Source: Voacanga thouarsii
Lineage: Eukaryota; Streptophyta; Magnoliopsida; Gentianales; Apocynaceae
Length of the DNA: 64,000 nt
Assembly: GCA_026120185.1 (NCBI GenBank)
Contig: JANUWF010002051.1
Coordinates: 992,001 to 1,056,000, forward strand
Direction of reading: 5' to 3'
The notes below the pieces were generated by a model, which saw nothing but the letters and a program-made list of their open reading frames with translations, searched no databases and was not told the DNA's origin. The position numbers and the translations under genes are program-made. Of the stretch, positions 13,039 to 23,117 are shown piece by piece (the first letter of the stretch is position 1; the number at the start of each line of letters is the position of its first letter).

Positions 13039-14739
13039 ATGGCTTCTGAAGCCTTACCCAGTGATCAGTCAGGGACTTATAAGATGTTGAGGGTGGATGA
13101 GACACCATCCCCTAGTATAGATCCATGCATACCTGCTCCATAGCCAATACCCCCAGATGAGGACCAATCACAGCAGGTCTCTAGCCCGATCCCAGGTTCT
13201 TTAGGATCCACAGTTGGTGCTCCCTATACTGAGGATACACGATTTTTTATTGAGCCGGTTGGTGACTCATAAGTCAAATAGATAATTACTTCTTATACGC
13301 TTATCTTATCTCTCAAATTTATAACTTTGTCATATATTACATATCTATTTTCTCGGAACAGGTTCACATATTCAGTTTGATGTGTGAGGGAGATAGTTGA
13401 GATTTTTAGGAGACACTACACTAGAGCCTATGCTACTTTCTCACAGGTTTCGATTGAAGTTCGAAACATGTGGTTTGATTTGTGGAGTGTGAGTTCGATA
13501 TGTTACTTATAATTAAACTTGTTATTATAATGATAAACAATTTATATTATTTTTAATATATTTTTTTACTTGTAATTACTTGTAATGGCTACTTTAATTT
13601 GGCAGTCTTTCTTTTGTTAGCGCCTCGAGCATGCTGCACAGTTCCAGGCTAATTGGGAGAAGAAATATAAGGCGAGACTTTCAGACATTTTGTCGAAGGC
13701 TCAGAAAAAACATGGGGGTAGTTTCCCCAAGTGGATTTTCCCAGACTATTGGGCTGCATTATCGGAGCATTGGGGGTCCGATAGGTGGTAGCTTATCTCT
13801 TTTGCTACTAAGTGGAACAGATCTACTAGTGAGGCATCACACACAAGAGGATCCATTTCATTTATTGAGCATGAGGAGCGGATGGTAAGTATAAACATTT
13901 TTTACTGTTTGATATACCCGCTATCTTATACTTAGTCCATTATAAAAATTAACATTTAGTTGTTTTTGGTACAATGATAGCAAAGATAGTTAGGTCCCGA
14001 CTTTAGTTACATTGAGCTTTTCAGACGCACCCACATGTTTCAGGACGGGCCGAGGAAGGGCTAATATGTCAGTGATCGATCATATCATAAGCTGGTAAGA
14101 ATACACAATCTTATATAGTTCTAAGTTTAATATTATTTATATTTTGATCGCTAATTTTAAATATTTTATGTATATTTTCTTACCCCTAATTTGACAGGAT
14201 AGTGTTACTGCTATTATTGAGCCCCATACATAGCCAGGTTCTCAAACAAATTCTACGAGTATAGTCGCTCCAAGTAGGGTGCCTGACGAGAAGACACTAT
14301 TCGTCGAAGTGGATGATAGAGTGTGCAAGAAAAGGCGAGTATATAGATTGAGCTCCGAGTCTTTGAGGGTAAGATGGAGGTTGCAGCAAGCCACTACATC
14401 TGAGTCATTGACTTCTTCTACCTTATTTGATGTGAACCAGTTACAAAGAGAGTTACACACAGAGAAGAAGAGGCGGGAGAGGGTTGAGCATCATGTACAG
14501 ATATATCAGAGTCACAACTAGGGCTTGACTGAGTACTTGATGCTTATGTCTCAGAACTTAAATCTACCTCTGTCACCGCCGATGTCAGCAGTTTAGGAAG
14601 ACGATGCGAGGTTGTTGAGGATGAGGAGGACTTCGTCATCAATCCTCTGGATTTACATGCTGATCATCGGCCAGGTCCTTCCGATCCACCCCTGCCTCCT
14701 TCGTTGGCTCCAGCATCCGCACCAATTGCTACTTCATAG
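13039..14739 (+). pseudogene. TNP1/Ptta-like CACTA accessory protein relic
   Basis: The second gene of a CACTA element, whose product binds the subterminal repeats. It appears to start at ATG 13039 (MASEALPSD) with a Pro/Ser-rich N-terminus. The Transposase_24 (Ptta/En/Spm) core lies at about 13620-13890, where one frame reads KARLSDILSKAQKKHGGSFP and then a HTRGSISFIEHEERM-like end. ELFRRTHMFQDGP follows near 14010. The C-terminal exon (14260-14520) is charged and likely coiled coil, with LQRELHTEKKRRERVE. The final part (14560-14739) is Pro-rich and ends at TAG 14737-14739. Intron-like AT-rich gaps separate the pieces (about 13280-13360, 13500-13615, 13890-13975, 14100-14195). Stops inside several exons make it a pseudogene. 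The same protein type occurs on the minus strand at 49574-51484. Confidence 0.8.
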
Positions 14740-14924
14740 TTAGGACATTTGGATTATATTTTTATGTATTATTCATATTTGTTATTATCATATTTATTTA
14801 TTATACTATTTGATGGGATTTTTTTATTTAACTGATTATTGGCATTACTTTGGCAGATGAATTTTCTCCCAATATAGGAAATTTTTTAAAAATATTTCAA
14901 AAATATTTTAAAATTATAATTCAT

Positions 14925-15612
14925 TAGACAGGAATTAGAGATAAAAAAAATTAAAAATTCATCACTAATCCCTCGCTAATAGCGAGCGATTAGTGACGGA
15001 TAGAAATCTAGAGCGAATCATTCCGTAGCTAATCCCACGCTAATTTGCGAGGGATTAGAGATGGAACTTTAAAATGATTAATTAAAATGAAATTTTCGTA
15101 GCCAGTCCCTCGCTAATTTGCGAGGGATTAGAGACGGAACTTTAAAATGATTAATTAAAAGGAAATTTTCGTAGCCAGACCCTCGCTAATTTGCGAGGGA
15201 TTAGAGATGGAACTTTAAAACAATTAATTAAAAAGGAAATTTCCGTAGCTAATCCCTCGCTAATTTGCGAGGTATTAGAGATGAAAACTTTCCCTAGTTG
15301 CGAACATTTTATATTTATTATATGTTAAAACAAATCCATTTCCAATCTCTGGCTATTTAGTGAGTGATCTACAACGGATTTTAAAAATTCCTCGCAGATC
15401 CATTTCAAAATTCTTGGTTGAAGCTCATTGATTGCTAAAAAATTCCCTCATAAATTTGCAACAGAATTTTTAATCCATCGCAAATATTTGCCTTTGCGAG
15501 GAAGAATTTAGCGAGGGATTTTTTCCTTACTAATCCATCGCTAGTTTTGATTAGCTTAGTGACAGATTAGCGAGGGAATTGTCCCTCGCTAAATTGGACA
15601 TTTCTTGTAGCG
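14925..15612. repeat. Right subterminal repeats of CACTA-1, with a 73-bp tandem array
   Basis: The GCGAGGGATTAG family again, closing with TTTCTTGTAGCG. From about 15004 to 15295 the repeats are organised as roughly four tandem units spaced 73, 73 and 74 bases apart (TTGCGAGGG at 15045, 15118 and 15191, and the corresponding TTGCGAGGT at 15265). Each unit carries AACTTTAAAA, TTAATTAAAA and a GTAGC-type inverted motif. Confidence 0.85.
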
Positions 15613-15615
15613 TAT

Positions 15616-16500
15616 GCACAATTACTTAGGTAAAAATAACCTACCACAACCAAATAACTAATTAACCTATTACACTTACTTTCTCCAAGATAATTCATAT
15701 AAGAACACATGAAATAGCCACAAGCAGTGCAATTAATTTATGAAACAAACTTAAATGGTCACATAATTTAGCTTCCAAATCCTTGATTAAATGAGGCGTC
15801 ACAAGTTTTATAAGGGCAAAAATATCTATCATCATTATATTGGGCGTGGGAAGATGATGGAAGATCGATAAAGAAGAAGAAGCGCATTCAAGAAATGTCA
15901 GACAGAGTATTGGCGTTAGTACAAGAGTAGCTGAAAGCGGTTCAAAGCCAATAGTAAGGATATAATAACAATGGAAGAAGACAACAAGAATTTTATATGG
16001 AAATGTTCTATCTCTGGAGATTGACCTCGAGTAGAGGGATACTGAAACATTCGAAAGGTGGGAAGTTGAATCGATGATATATCAGACCCTTTATATTGTG
16101 ACATTTCATGAGCATATTAATATGTGAGAATTCTTTTTGAATATATTATGAGTGAATATTTGTAAATTTTATAGGGATTTTATTTGAGTAAATTTCTTAA
16201 CTACTTTACAAATTATTCATTTCAAAATGAAGTATTTGGTAGGAAATTAGTATATACTTGTATGAATATATTTAGATGCTTTATAATGATTAATTCTAGT
16301 CTTGAACAAGTAATTAATTATTAGATAGTATTTTATGTATTTATTTAGAGAAACATTATTTTTTAGCCAATTGTGAGCAATTAGTTTTTTAAGGACCTAA
16401 TGTTGATTTTATTTAAATAAAAGTCCAATTTCATTATTTTGGCTATTTAAATTTTTTAAGAATCAATCCGTCCAGTCCCAAGATTGCAGTAGGAAAAGAC
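15616..16500. other. AT-rich intergenic or decayed repeat, nothing recognised
   Basis: No domain, RNA gene or terminal repeat was found. It does not continue the copia reading frame that CACTA-1 interrupts at 2897. A purine-rich stretch near 15850-15990 might be an old gag remnant, but I could not assign it. Confidence 0.4.
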
Positions 16501-16503
16501 TGA

Positions 16504-16636
16504 CAAACAAAGCCTTAATTAATAGGCAAACCCCTAATTATCCATGCAAACCTTACTTAACTATGCTAACCTTATGTAGCCATGCAAACCCTATGTAGTC
16601 AAGCAAAACTTTAATTATCCAAGAAACTCCCTCATC
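16504..16636. repeat. Degenerate 19-bp tandem repeat, about 6 units
   Basis: Units such as CCATGCAAACCTTACTTAA, CTATGCTAACCTTATGTAG and CCATGCAAACCCTATGTAG follow one another in 19-base steps from 16542, with weaker units on both sides. Confidence 0.8.
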
Positions 16637-16658
16637 ATTTGTTCATCCAAGTACATTA

Positions 16659-17165
16659 CACTACAAAAAAAAAGGGCAAATACGATGAAAACAAAAATGA
16701 CGGTAAAAAAACCATCGTAATAGGTTACTTTATACGATGGTTCTGAAACCGTCATAATAGATAGATCTAATACAACGGTCTAATGCTAACCGTCATATTT
16801 GGTAACTAAATACGACGGTTTACACAAATCATCGAAATAGATAGACCAAATACGATGGTTTATTTTAACCATCGTAATAGGTTGACCAAATACGATAGTT
16901 TATTGTAACCATCGCAATAGAGTAGGAATATGATGGTTTATTTTAACTGTCACAATATAGTAGACCAAATACAACGGTTTATTGTAACTATCGCAATAGA
17001 TTAGACCAAATATAACGATTTATTGTAACCGTTGCAATAGAGTAGGCAAAATACGATGATTTTTTTTTAACTGTCGCAATAGAGTAGGCCAAATACGATG
17101 GTTTATTGTAACTGTCGCAATAGGTTAGACCAAATACGCCGGTTTTTTGTAACCGTCGTTTTTAG
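16659..17165. mobile_element. CACTA-2: isolated terminus with 40-bp palindromic subterminal repeats
   Basis: It begins CACTACAAAAAAAAAGGG, preceded by TTA, and runs into a tandem array of about eleven units spaced mostly 40 bases apart (key motif at 16731, 16769, 16808, 16848, 16888 and on to 17132). Each unit is a near-palindrome, TACGATGGTT, a 4-6 base loop, then AACCATCGTA-like, so each could form a hairpin. A CACTA-type end with its own subterminal motif is the best reading. No opposite terminus or transposase of this type is in the window. Confidence 0.65.
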
Positions 17166-18233
17166 TTTAATTATAACAAAGCCCCTCAAAATTAGTTTAA
17201 ATTATAGCTGATTATTTTTAAATTTAGTCATAATACTATTGGTAATTATTACAATAAATTTAATGAATGAATCGTTAATTTGAAATCTTAATATTTGTCA
17301 ATACTAAGATATCTTTCTATTTTATAGATATTACTGCACAAATGTGATAAAATAAAACGAATGACCTTCAAATTTGGTCACTAAACTTGTTTTAGCTTTA
17401 AAAATGCATGTAACGGTTAGATCATCGATTTTTCAAATACATTTTTGTTTACATATTAAGTTTTCATATATTGGTATTTTAAAGAGCTTAAATTTCATTT
17501 TAATTATTAGTTATTCTAAGAGAGAGAGATATATATATTATTTATATACAATATAATATATCCTTATTTTGTCTTTGATTTTATAGGTTAGAAACCAAAC
17601 ATAGACCAATTTGAATCATCTTTATATCTCTAAATATATTTGACGAATTCAATAAAACTAAAAATTTATTATCTTGAAATTATAGTAATTATATGAGATT
17701 GGAAAATGAACATGAACTTATAATGTAATTCGTTTGAGGTTTTAGATTCAATTGAATAAAAACTATATTTATCGTTTGCATTAGTTGACAATAATTTAAA
17801 AGTACATAATAATAAAAATGTATGTTATCAGTATCATTATATATAATTGTGTTGAACTTTATGTTTGAATTATTTTTAATGAAAATCATATGTTTGTGCG
17901 CAAAATGCCACCATTCCCCCCCCCCCCCAAATCCTTCAACCCATGGTTCTTCTTACTCCTCTTCATCTTTTTATTTTCTTAAATTAAGATTTATGACTAA
18001 ATGATATAAGTACATGAAAATTTATTATTATTATTTTTGAATTGATAAAATTTCGTTCAAAATAGCCAATTAATATTTAGTGAAAAAAACTAATCTATTT
18101 TTTTATTATAAATAATTTTAAAAATTATATATATTATTTATAATTGTACTATTTATAATATAATACTATTAATATTCTTAATTGTTTTTTAAATTTTTTA
18201 TAAAAATGTTAATTTTTACCATTTTGAGTTTGA
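17166..18233. other. AT-rich stretch with a 13-base C run, no gene
   Basis: Very AT-rich, with a homopolymer of 13 C at 17916-17928 and an AGAGAGAGATATATAT stretch near 17520. No supported gene or transposon domain. Confidence 0.5.
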
Positions 18234-18495
18234 GTGCAGTCACTTTTGCTTTCTTTTGGAAACATAAGGTGCTCTTCTTGGTACTTCTATAGCCGAAGAC
18301 ACAAGAATATTGTAAGTACCTTTATATCTTTCGCTTTCTTTTCTTTACCTTTTCCTTTCTTTCCTCTTCTAAGTCTTCCCTCTTCCGCGGTCAATTCTTC
18401 TTCTCTCTTTACTCTTCCGCCACAGTGCTCCACAGGCAAGTAAAGTAGAAATTTTAAAGCTTTTGCTTTGCCATAGATCTGTGAAGGAGGAGGAT
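18234..18495 (+). promoter_or_regulatory. CT-rich putative 5' leader of the GIP1 fragment
   Basis: A pyrimidine-rich stretch (dense CTT/TCC from about 18325 to 18420) immediately upstream of the GIP1-like start, typical of a plant 5' untranslated region. No TATA box can be assigned with confidence. Confidence 0.35.
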
Positions 18496-18786
18496 ATGTG
18501 GAGCGGCAGAAGAGGTAGCAGCAACATCTCCAAGGTTAACAATGATGGCAGTGTTGGGACTAGTGATTCTGGGGTTGGGTTGCAATCGATACTAGTTGGG
18601 TCAAGGAAAATAGTTCAAAGTTTAAAGGAGATAGTTAACTATCTTGAGCCTGAGATCTACACTCTACTCAAAGAATGTAATATGGACCCTAACGATGCCA
18701 TGAATAAACTCCTCTCACCAGACCTTTTTCCTTTTTATTCACGACTGTTGCCCCTTATTTACTTCTGCTATGCATCTCCTATATAG
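18496..18786 (+). pseudogene. GBF-interacting protein 1 (GIP1) N-terminal exon fragment
   Basis: Starting at ATG 18496 the product is MWSGRRGSSN, then a Ser/Gly-rich stretch, then VGSRKIVQSLKEIVN and LLKECNMDPNDAMNKLLS. That is the GIP1_N domain (formerly DUF1296), a UBA-like fold of plant GIP1 proteins, which bind G-box factors and act as transcriptional co-activators. Family members normally continue after LLSQD into a Lys/Glu-rich KSKREKKKE helix and several hundred further residues. Here the frame instead passes into unrelated hydrophobic sequence (FPFYSRLLPLIYF) and stops at 18786. No later GIP1 exon was recognised in the next 1.4 kb. The domain itself has no stop. It is therefore an orphan first exon, either a truncated pseudogene or a transposon-captured fragment; a first exon with its donor further on is less likely. 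Confidence 0.72.
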
Positions 18787-20159
18787 ATATTTGAAGCTAC
18801 TTTTCCTCATTCTATCATAGGGTTGGCTTAATTTATTATGGGTTTAGCATTTTTTCCCCCCGGGAATCGATTTTTATGTCTTGAGGTTAATACATTTTTC
18901 TTGCTTGTAAGACTATAGGGCAGGTGAATATTTCATTGTAATCTGTTCTATGGAGAATTGAAAAAAGAATTGAAACTCATTGCTATGCTATTGATTTAGT
19001 AGTTGTGGAAAGAAAAAGATGAGATTTTGATGCACAACTTCGAGTTTAAACGGGCAGAGAGAAAATTTCCAAATTTGGGTTTTTATGGTTCAATTGATTT
19101 TGATTCAATTGTAGTTTTGTATGCAAATTTCTTTATTTTGTTTCTATAGGTTTGATGATTCGGTACCTCCAGTACAACTTTTGTCGTTCGTTGTTTCTAT
19201 TGAGTTAGTTTTGTAGGTTGTATGTTTTTTTAATTAAAAAACATGTACATCTTTTGTCCATTTTTATAAATTTTTTGTTTCCTATTAGTGTTACTCTGAA
19301 CTTTGGATAGTAATTCCACTGCTTATTGATGCAATTGATAACGATGAGAATAGATTGCCTACACTTAAGTAATGTGTTGAAGAGAAAGATGGGAACTTGA
19401 AAGTTCTAAATTCTTCCTTTTTGATCTCATTTTTGAGGTTTAGATCTTTAGTAATTCCTATGGTTAATTTGGTCTTTCAATCACAAAGCAACTGTAGATA
19501 ATCTACCACAGATTATTTTTCAGTGCAACTGTAGCTTGAAAATGCTTAATGGCCGTTATTGATATTGAAACAAGACCCAAGGCCTAGTAGCCATCAACTT
19601 TTGACACACTGTCCTTTTCATTTTTGTTTCGAGTCAAAAAGTTTGCTAATGGTGATCAAGAAAAGCAGTCAGAGTACTAAATTACTCATCCCCAATTCTT
19701 CATCCCTTTTTTTTTTCTCGCAAGTGCTGTCGGCTAATCTTTAGAATGAAACAAGCAAACACAATTATGTAAATCGTACCGCAATTTAAATTACTAATAA
19801 TGCATTTGTTAAATTTTTTAAGAGTATTATATTATTTCTTTGTCTGAATCTCACCTTCAATTATGCTCTCTATTTCCACTTTCCATCTCCATTCTCTTTG
19901 GCTTCCTTTGTACCTTCTTCTCTCTTCTCTCTCCCTCTTTTTCTCCACTGACACCTTTCTCTCATCTTCTGAAACCCTACAAGAAATCTGAGACAAGTAA
20001 TCCACTTGAAATGAAAGATGAACTTGGATTGCTTCATCTTGCCAAAATGTGAGGTTTGTGTCTGGGGCAACACTTTCTGAATATGTGAATAGAACAATTG
20101 GAACTTTGCTAGTCGGATCATTGGGAATTGGTGTGCACTAGCTTGCTAGTCGATCTGGG
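18787..20159. other. Flank of the GIP1 fragment, no gene recognised
   Basis: AT-rich sequence. A CT-rich tract at 19880-19950 is followed by a short frame with no known domain. I looked for further GIP1 exons and found none. Confidence 0.4.
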
Positions 20160-20170
20160 CAGAAATTTGA

Positions 20171-21000
20171 GTATCGAAATATACGTTTGTATTAAAATTA
20201 TAAATTTTAAAGAAATGATATAATTTTATTTTATTTCGACTGTAAAAGCTATTGAAAATTGTTTTGAAGAACTATATTATCATTGAGAGTACACAAAAAA
20301 GTATGTTACGCAAAGTAATGATAAAAATAAATGACTAAAATTTTATTGTGTGTTCTGTGTAGCCACGGAATCACAAAATTGCCACTAATATGTGACAATT
20401 CCGTGGCATATTGCCACAGATTTGTTACGGATTTTTTTCCCTTTTTTTCTAATTTATTAGTTATATTGGTTTGTATTAATTTTTGTTCCATACCTTTTAA
20501 ATAACAACAACGAAATATTTTATAAGTATCTTGATTTATTTATTTTCTTATGCGTTCATTCTTGAAATGGAATTAAAAATAAGATGTATTATTTTTTTTA
20601 GTATCGAAATATGCGTTTGTATTAAAATTAAAAAATTTAAAGAAACGATATAATTTTATTTTATTTCGACTATAAAACCCAGTGAAAATTGTTGTGAAAA
20701 ACTATATAATAATTGAAAGTATACAAAAGAGTATTTTACGCAAAGTAGCGATAAAAAGAAAGAGTTAAATTTTTGTTGTGTATTCCGTGGAAAATTTTTG
20801 TTTGTTCATGTATATTTTATGATAGTTTTATATTGAATATAAATATACAAATTTTTGTTGTGTGTTCTGTGGCAAATCTGTGGTGACATTTTTTTTTCTT
20901 TTTTTTTTTCCAATTTATTAATTTGGTTTTTTTTTTTTTTTTGTTCCAATGCAAGTAACTATTTTATTACAAAATTAAAGTAAGTGAATTTTAAAATAAT
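20171..21000. repeat. Two copies of the long CACTA-3/4 subterminal repeat
   Basis: GTATCGAAATAT at 20171 and again at 20601 marks two copies 430 bases apart. Each continues with AAAGAAA(T/C)GATATAATTT, TTTCGACT and a terminal TGTTCTGTG-type or CCACGG stretch. Four relatives lie at 36293, 36745, 37037 and 37497. Confidence 0.8.
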
Positions 21001-21189
21001 ATCCCTGGGTGTGAATTGAATTTATGAGGGGACTCACTGGTTGTGAAGAATAGAAATATTGTTTAGTTTGAGGAACTTAATATTCATTGCACCAAAGGAA
21101 ACATTCAACTGGACAGCATCTTGAAGCTAAACACAAATGTTTGACCTGTGACAAAAAAAAAAAAAAATTTAAAAAAATGTGAATCTGCC

Positions 21190-21870
21190 ATTTGAGACCC
21201 TTTGTCTGAAATTTTCCCTCTGCCTCCCCGCGAGCCCTCCGACTCTCCTCTCCCGCCTCCACCCCCCTCGTCCCGATCTCCTCACTCAGCGCCTCCCACC
21301 TGTGGCCCCCTACCCCCACAACCCCCCACTCACCGGCCCCCTACCTCGCATCTCCCCCTCTCCCCATCTCCTCTCCTCTCATCTCCCCCCACCAACGGCC
21401 TCTCGCACTCGCGGCTCCCTACCCCCAGCCCCCGCACCCGTGGCCCCCTACCCCTCATCTCCCCCTCTCCCAGCGAGCCCCCTCCCACCTCCACCCCCCA
21501 TCCGCCGGCCCCCTACCCCGCATCTCCCCCTTTGCCCGCATCTCCCCCCACCCATGGCCCCCCGCACCTTACCCCGCAGCCCCAGCACCTGCGGCCACCT
21601 ACCTCGCATCTCCCACTGTCTCCGATCCCCCCACCCGCGGTTCCCCACCCCGCAGCCCCCCACCCGCTAGCCCCCAGCTCATCCCAAGCTCCCCCACCCG
21701 CCGCCCTCTTCATCCCAAGCTCCCCATCGACGGCCCCCCATCCCGGAGGCTCGACAGTAACGCCGCCATAGAGGTCCTCTACTACCGCCGAAGACAGATT
21801 TCTGTCGATTGAAGTCGAAGGCAAATTTCAAGAGCAGCTTCCCTTTCATTTCACTTGCACAAAGTGGCGG
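21190..21870. other. C-rich low-complexity tract
   Basis: About 550 bases of irregular CCCCT, CCACC and CCCGCATCTC sequence, strikingly C-rich on the plus strand in an AT-rich region. It is followed by sequence resembling a leader near 21780-21900. The Pro/Ser-rich frames it encodes in several phases are composition artefacts. Its position inside the left end of CACTA-3 suggests a transposon leader. Confidence 0.5.
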
Positions 21871-22005
21871 TGAATTTCTTCTTCCCTTACTTCATTGTCT
21901 CGATTTTTAGACATAAAATTTTTGGGATTCTACTTGATGATTATTTGTGGTGGGTTTTGTTGAACTCTGTGGAATGAATTGTCATGGTTGCATTACTGAG
22001 ATTTA

Positions 22006-22240
22006 CTTTACTTGTTAAAATTTTGTGACTGTTAATTAGTTTGGAGGAGCTTATTGTTTTTTAATTTGAGTTGATAAATTTCAAGCTGTCTTATTTTGAG
22101 AATATATGGAGCTATTATGGCATTTTACTTGTTAAATTTTTGGGACTGTTAATTAGTTTGGAGGAGCTTATTGTTTTTTAATTTGAGTTGATAAATTTCA
22201 AGCTATCTTATTTTGAGAATATATGGAGCTATTATGGCAT
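22006..22240. repeat. 117-bp tandem duplication
   Basis: Two near-identical copies (about 22006-22122 and 22123-22240) each contain GACTGTTAATTAGTTTGGAG and GAGAATATATGGAGC. They differ at only a few positions. Confidence 0.9.
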
Positions 22241-22682
22241 TTGGGGGTTGAGACTGTGAGGGATGAATGCATTGTGTGCTAATGGTTTTTTGGATTTTAT
22301 GGTGATTGTTGGGACTGTTTTGTGTTAAATTGCTTTGAGAGTGTGTATTGCTACGTATATTTAAATATTTTTGTGTGTCTAAAACATTTCTTCCTTTTTG
22401 CTGCCAAACTTTCATCATTTCTATTTTATTATTCATGTTGTTGAGCAGCTTTGTTCTTTTGCATCAATTCCTTAGCTATTGTTCCTTTACTTGAGTAGCC
22501 TTGTGAAGACTTTATTTGTATGTGAAGAAGAAGAAATATAAAATGGAATGATTTCAAGTTGTGCATTTCATTTCTAGTATGAAATGGAATAGAAATGAGT
22601 TAAGGAATTTAATAAATTCCTTTACTATATGGTTAGCTATATTATTTTAGTTGAGAATTTTAGATGCTAAGTGAAGCATGGA

Positions 22683-22985
22683 TCAATTTTTCTCCACTTT
22701 GCGCCCCCCCCCCCCCAGGACACCCACTGCATCTTTTTTTTTTTTTTTCTCTTTTTAACTTATATGAATGAATCCCCATGAGTGATGGGTTATCATTCCT
22801 CGTGAGTGATGGGTGATCATTCCCCATGGGTAATGGGTGATTACCCTTACATTAGTTCTATTGATTAATTGCTGTGATAGTTAATGCTTTTTTTTTTTTT
22901 TTTAATGTTGTTGATTTTGTGGTGGCTTTGTGCCTAGAAACGTTCAGTATATAGGGAAAACTATGTTGATTTTTTTTTTTATTTG
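22683..22985. repeat. Direct-repeat module flanking the RKD fragment, left copy
   Basis: This ~300-bp module begins TCAATTTTTCTCCACTTTG with a C homopolymer, has GTGAGTGATGGGTTATCATT and ends GGGAAAACTATG plus a T run. A near-identical copy in the same orientation lies at 25821-26105 on the other side of the RKD fragment. Diverged relatives lie in CACTA-1 (8200-8400). Confidence 0.85.
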
Positions 22986-23117
22986 TCAGCTTGATACTCC
23001 AAATAAGTTGGTTACCCTTAAGCTTAATTTTATACAATAGATTTTAATGCCTAAGCATCTTCTCAATGTAAAGAAAATTTGAGAAAGATCATAAACTTGA
23101 CCTTATGTAACCAAAGC

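Larger units (their letters stand above)
2898..15612 (+). mobile_element. CACTA-1: full-length but decayed CACTA (En/Spm) transposon
   Basis: The left end reads CACTTTAAGAAAGACAAG, and the right end, read in reverse complement, CGCTACAAGAAATGTCC. Three-base TAT lies on both sides (2895-2897 and 15613-15615), matching the 3-bp target duplication of CACTA elements. Both ends carry dense subterminal repeats built on GCGAGGGATTAG and GCGACGG. The interior, on the plus strand, has a TNP2-like transposase relic (from 9207) followed by a TNP1/Ptta-like relic (13039-14739), the usual CACTA gene order. The 12.7-kb length is normal for an autonomous element, but both genes contain many stops, so this copy cannot move itself. 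The terminal CACTT and CGCTA are one base off the canonical CACTA. It interrupts the copia fragment on its left; its right flank does not resume recognisable copia coding. Confidence 0.78.

Noticed and set aside
16731..17160. Regularly spaced palindromic repeats resembling a CRISPR array
   Set aside because: This is a plant genome. The units abut without unique spacers and follow a CACTA-type terminus.
20136..20150. CACTAGCTTGCTAG as the left terminus of CACTA-3
   Set aside because: It does not continue like the CACTA-4 or CACTA-6 ends, and the three bases before it (GTG) do not match TAA after the right end.
21179..21824. Open frames of 163 and 189 codons rich in Pro and Ser, and Gly/Arg-rich frames on the other strand
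   Set aside because: They overlap in several phases on both strands of a C-rich low-complexity tract, with no recognisable domain.
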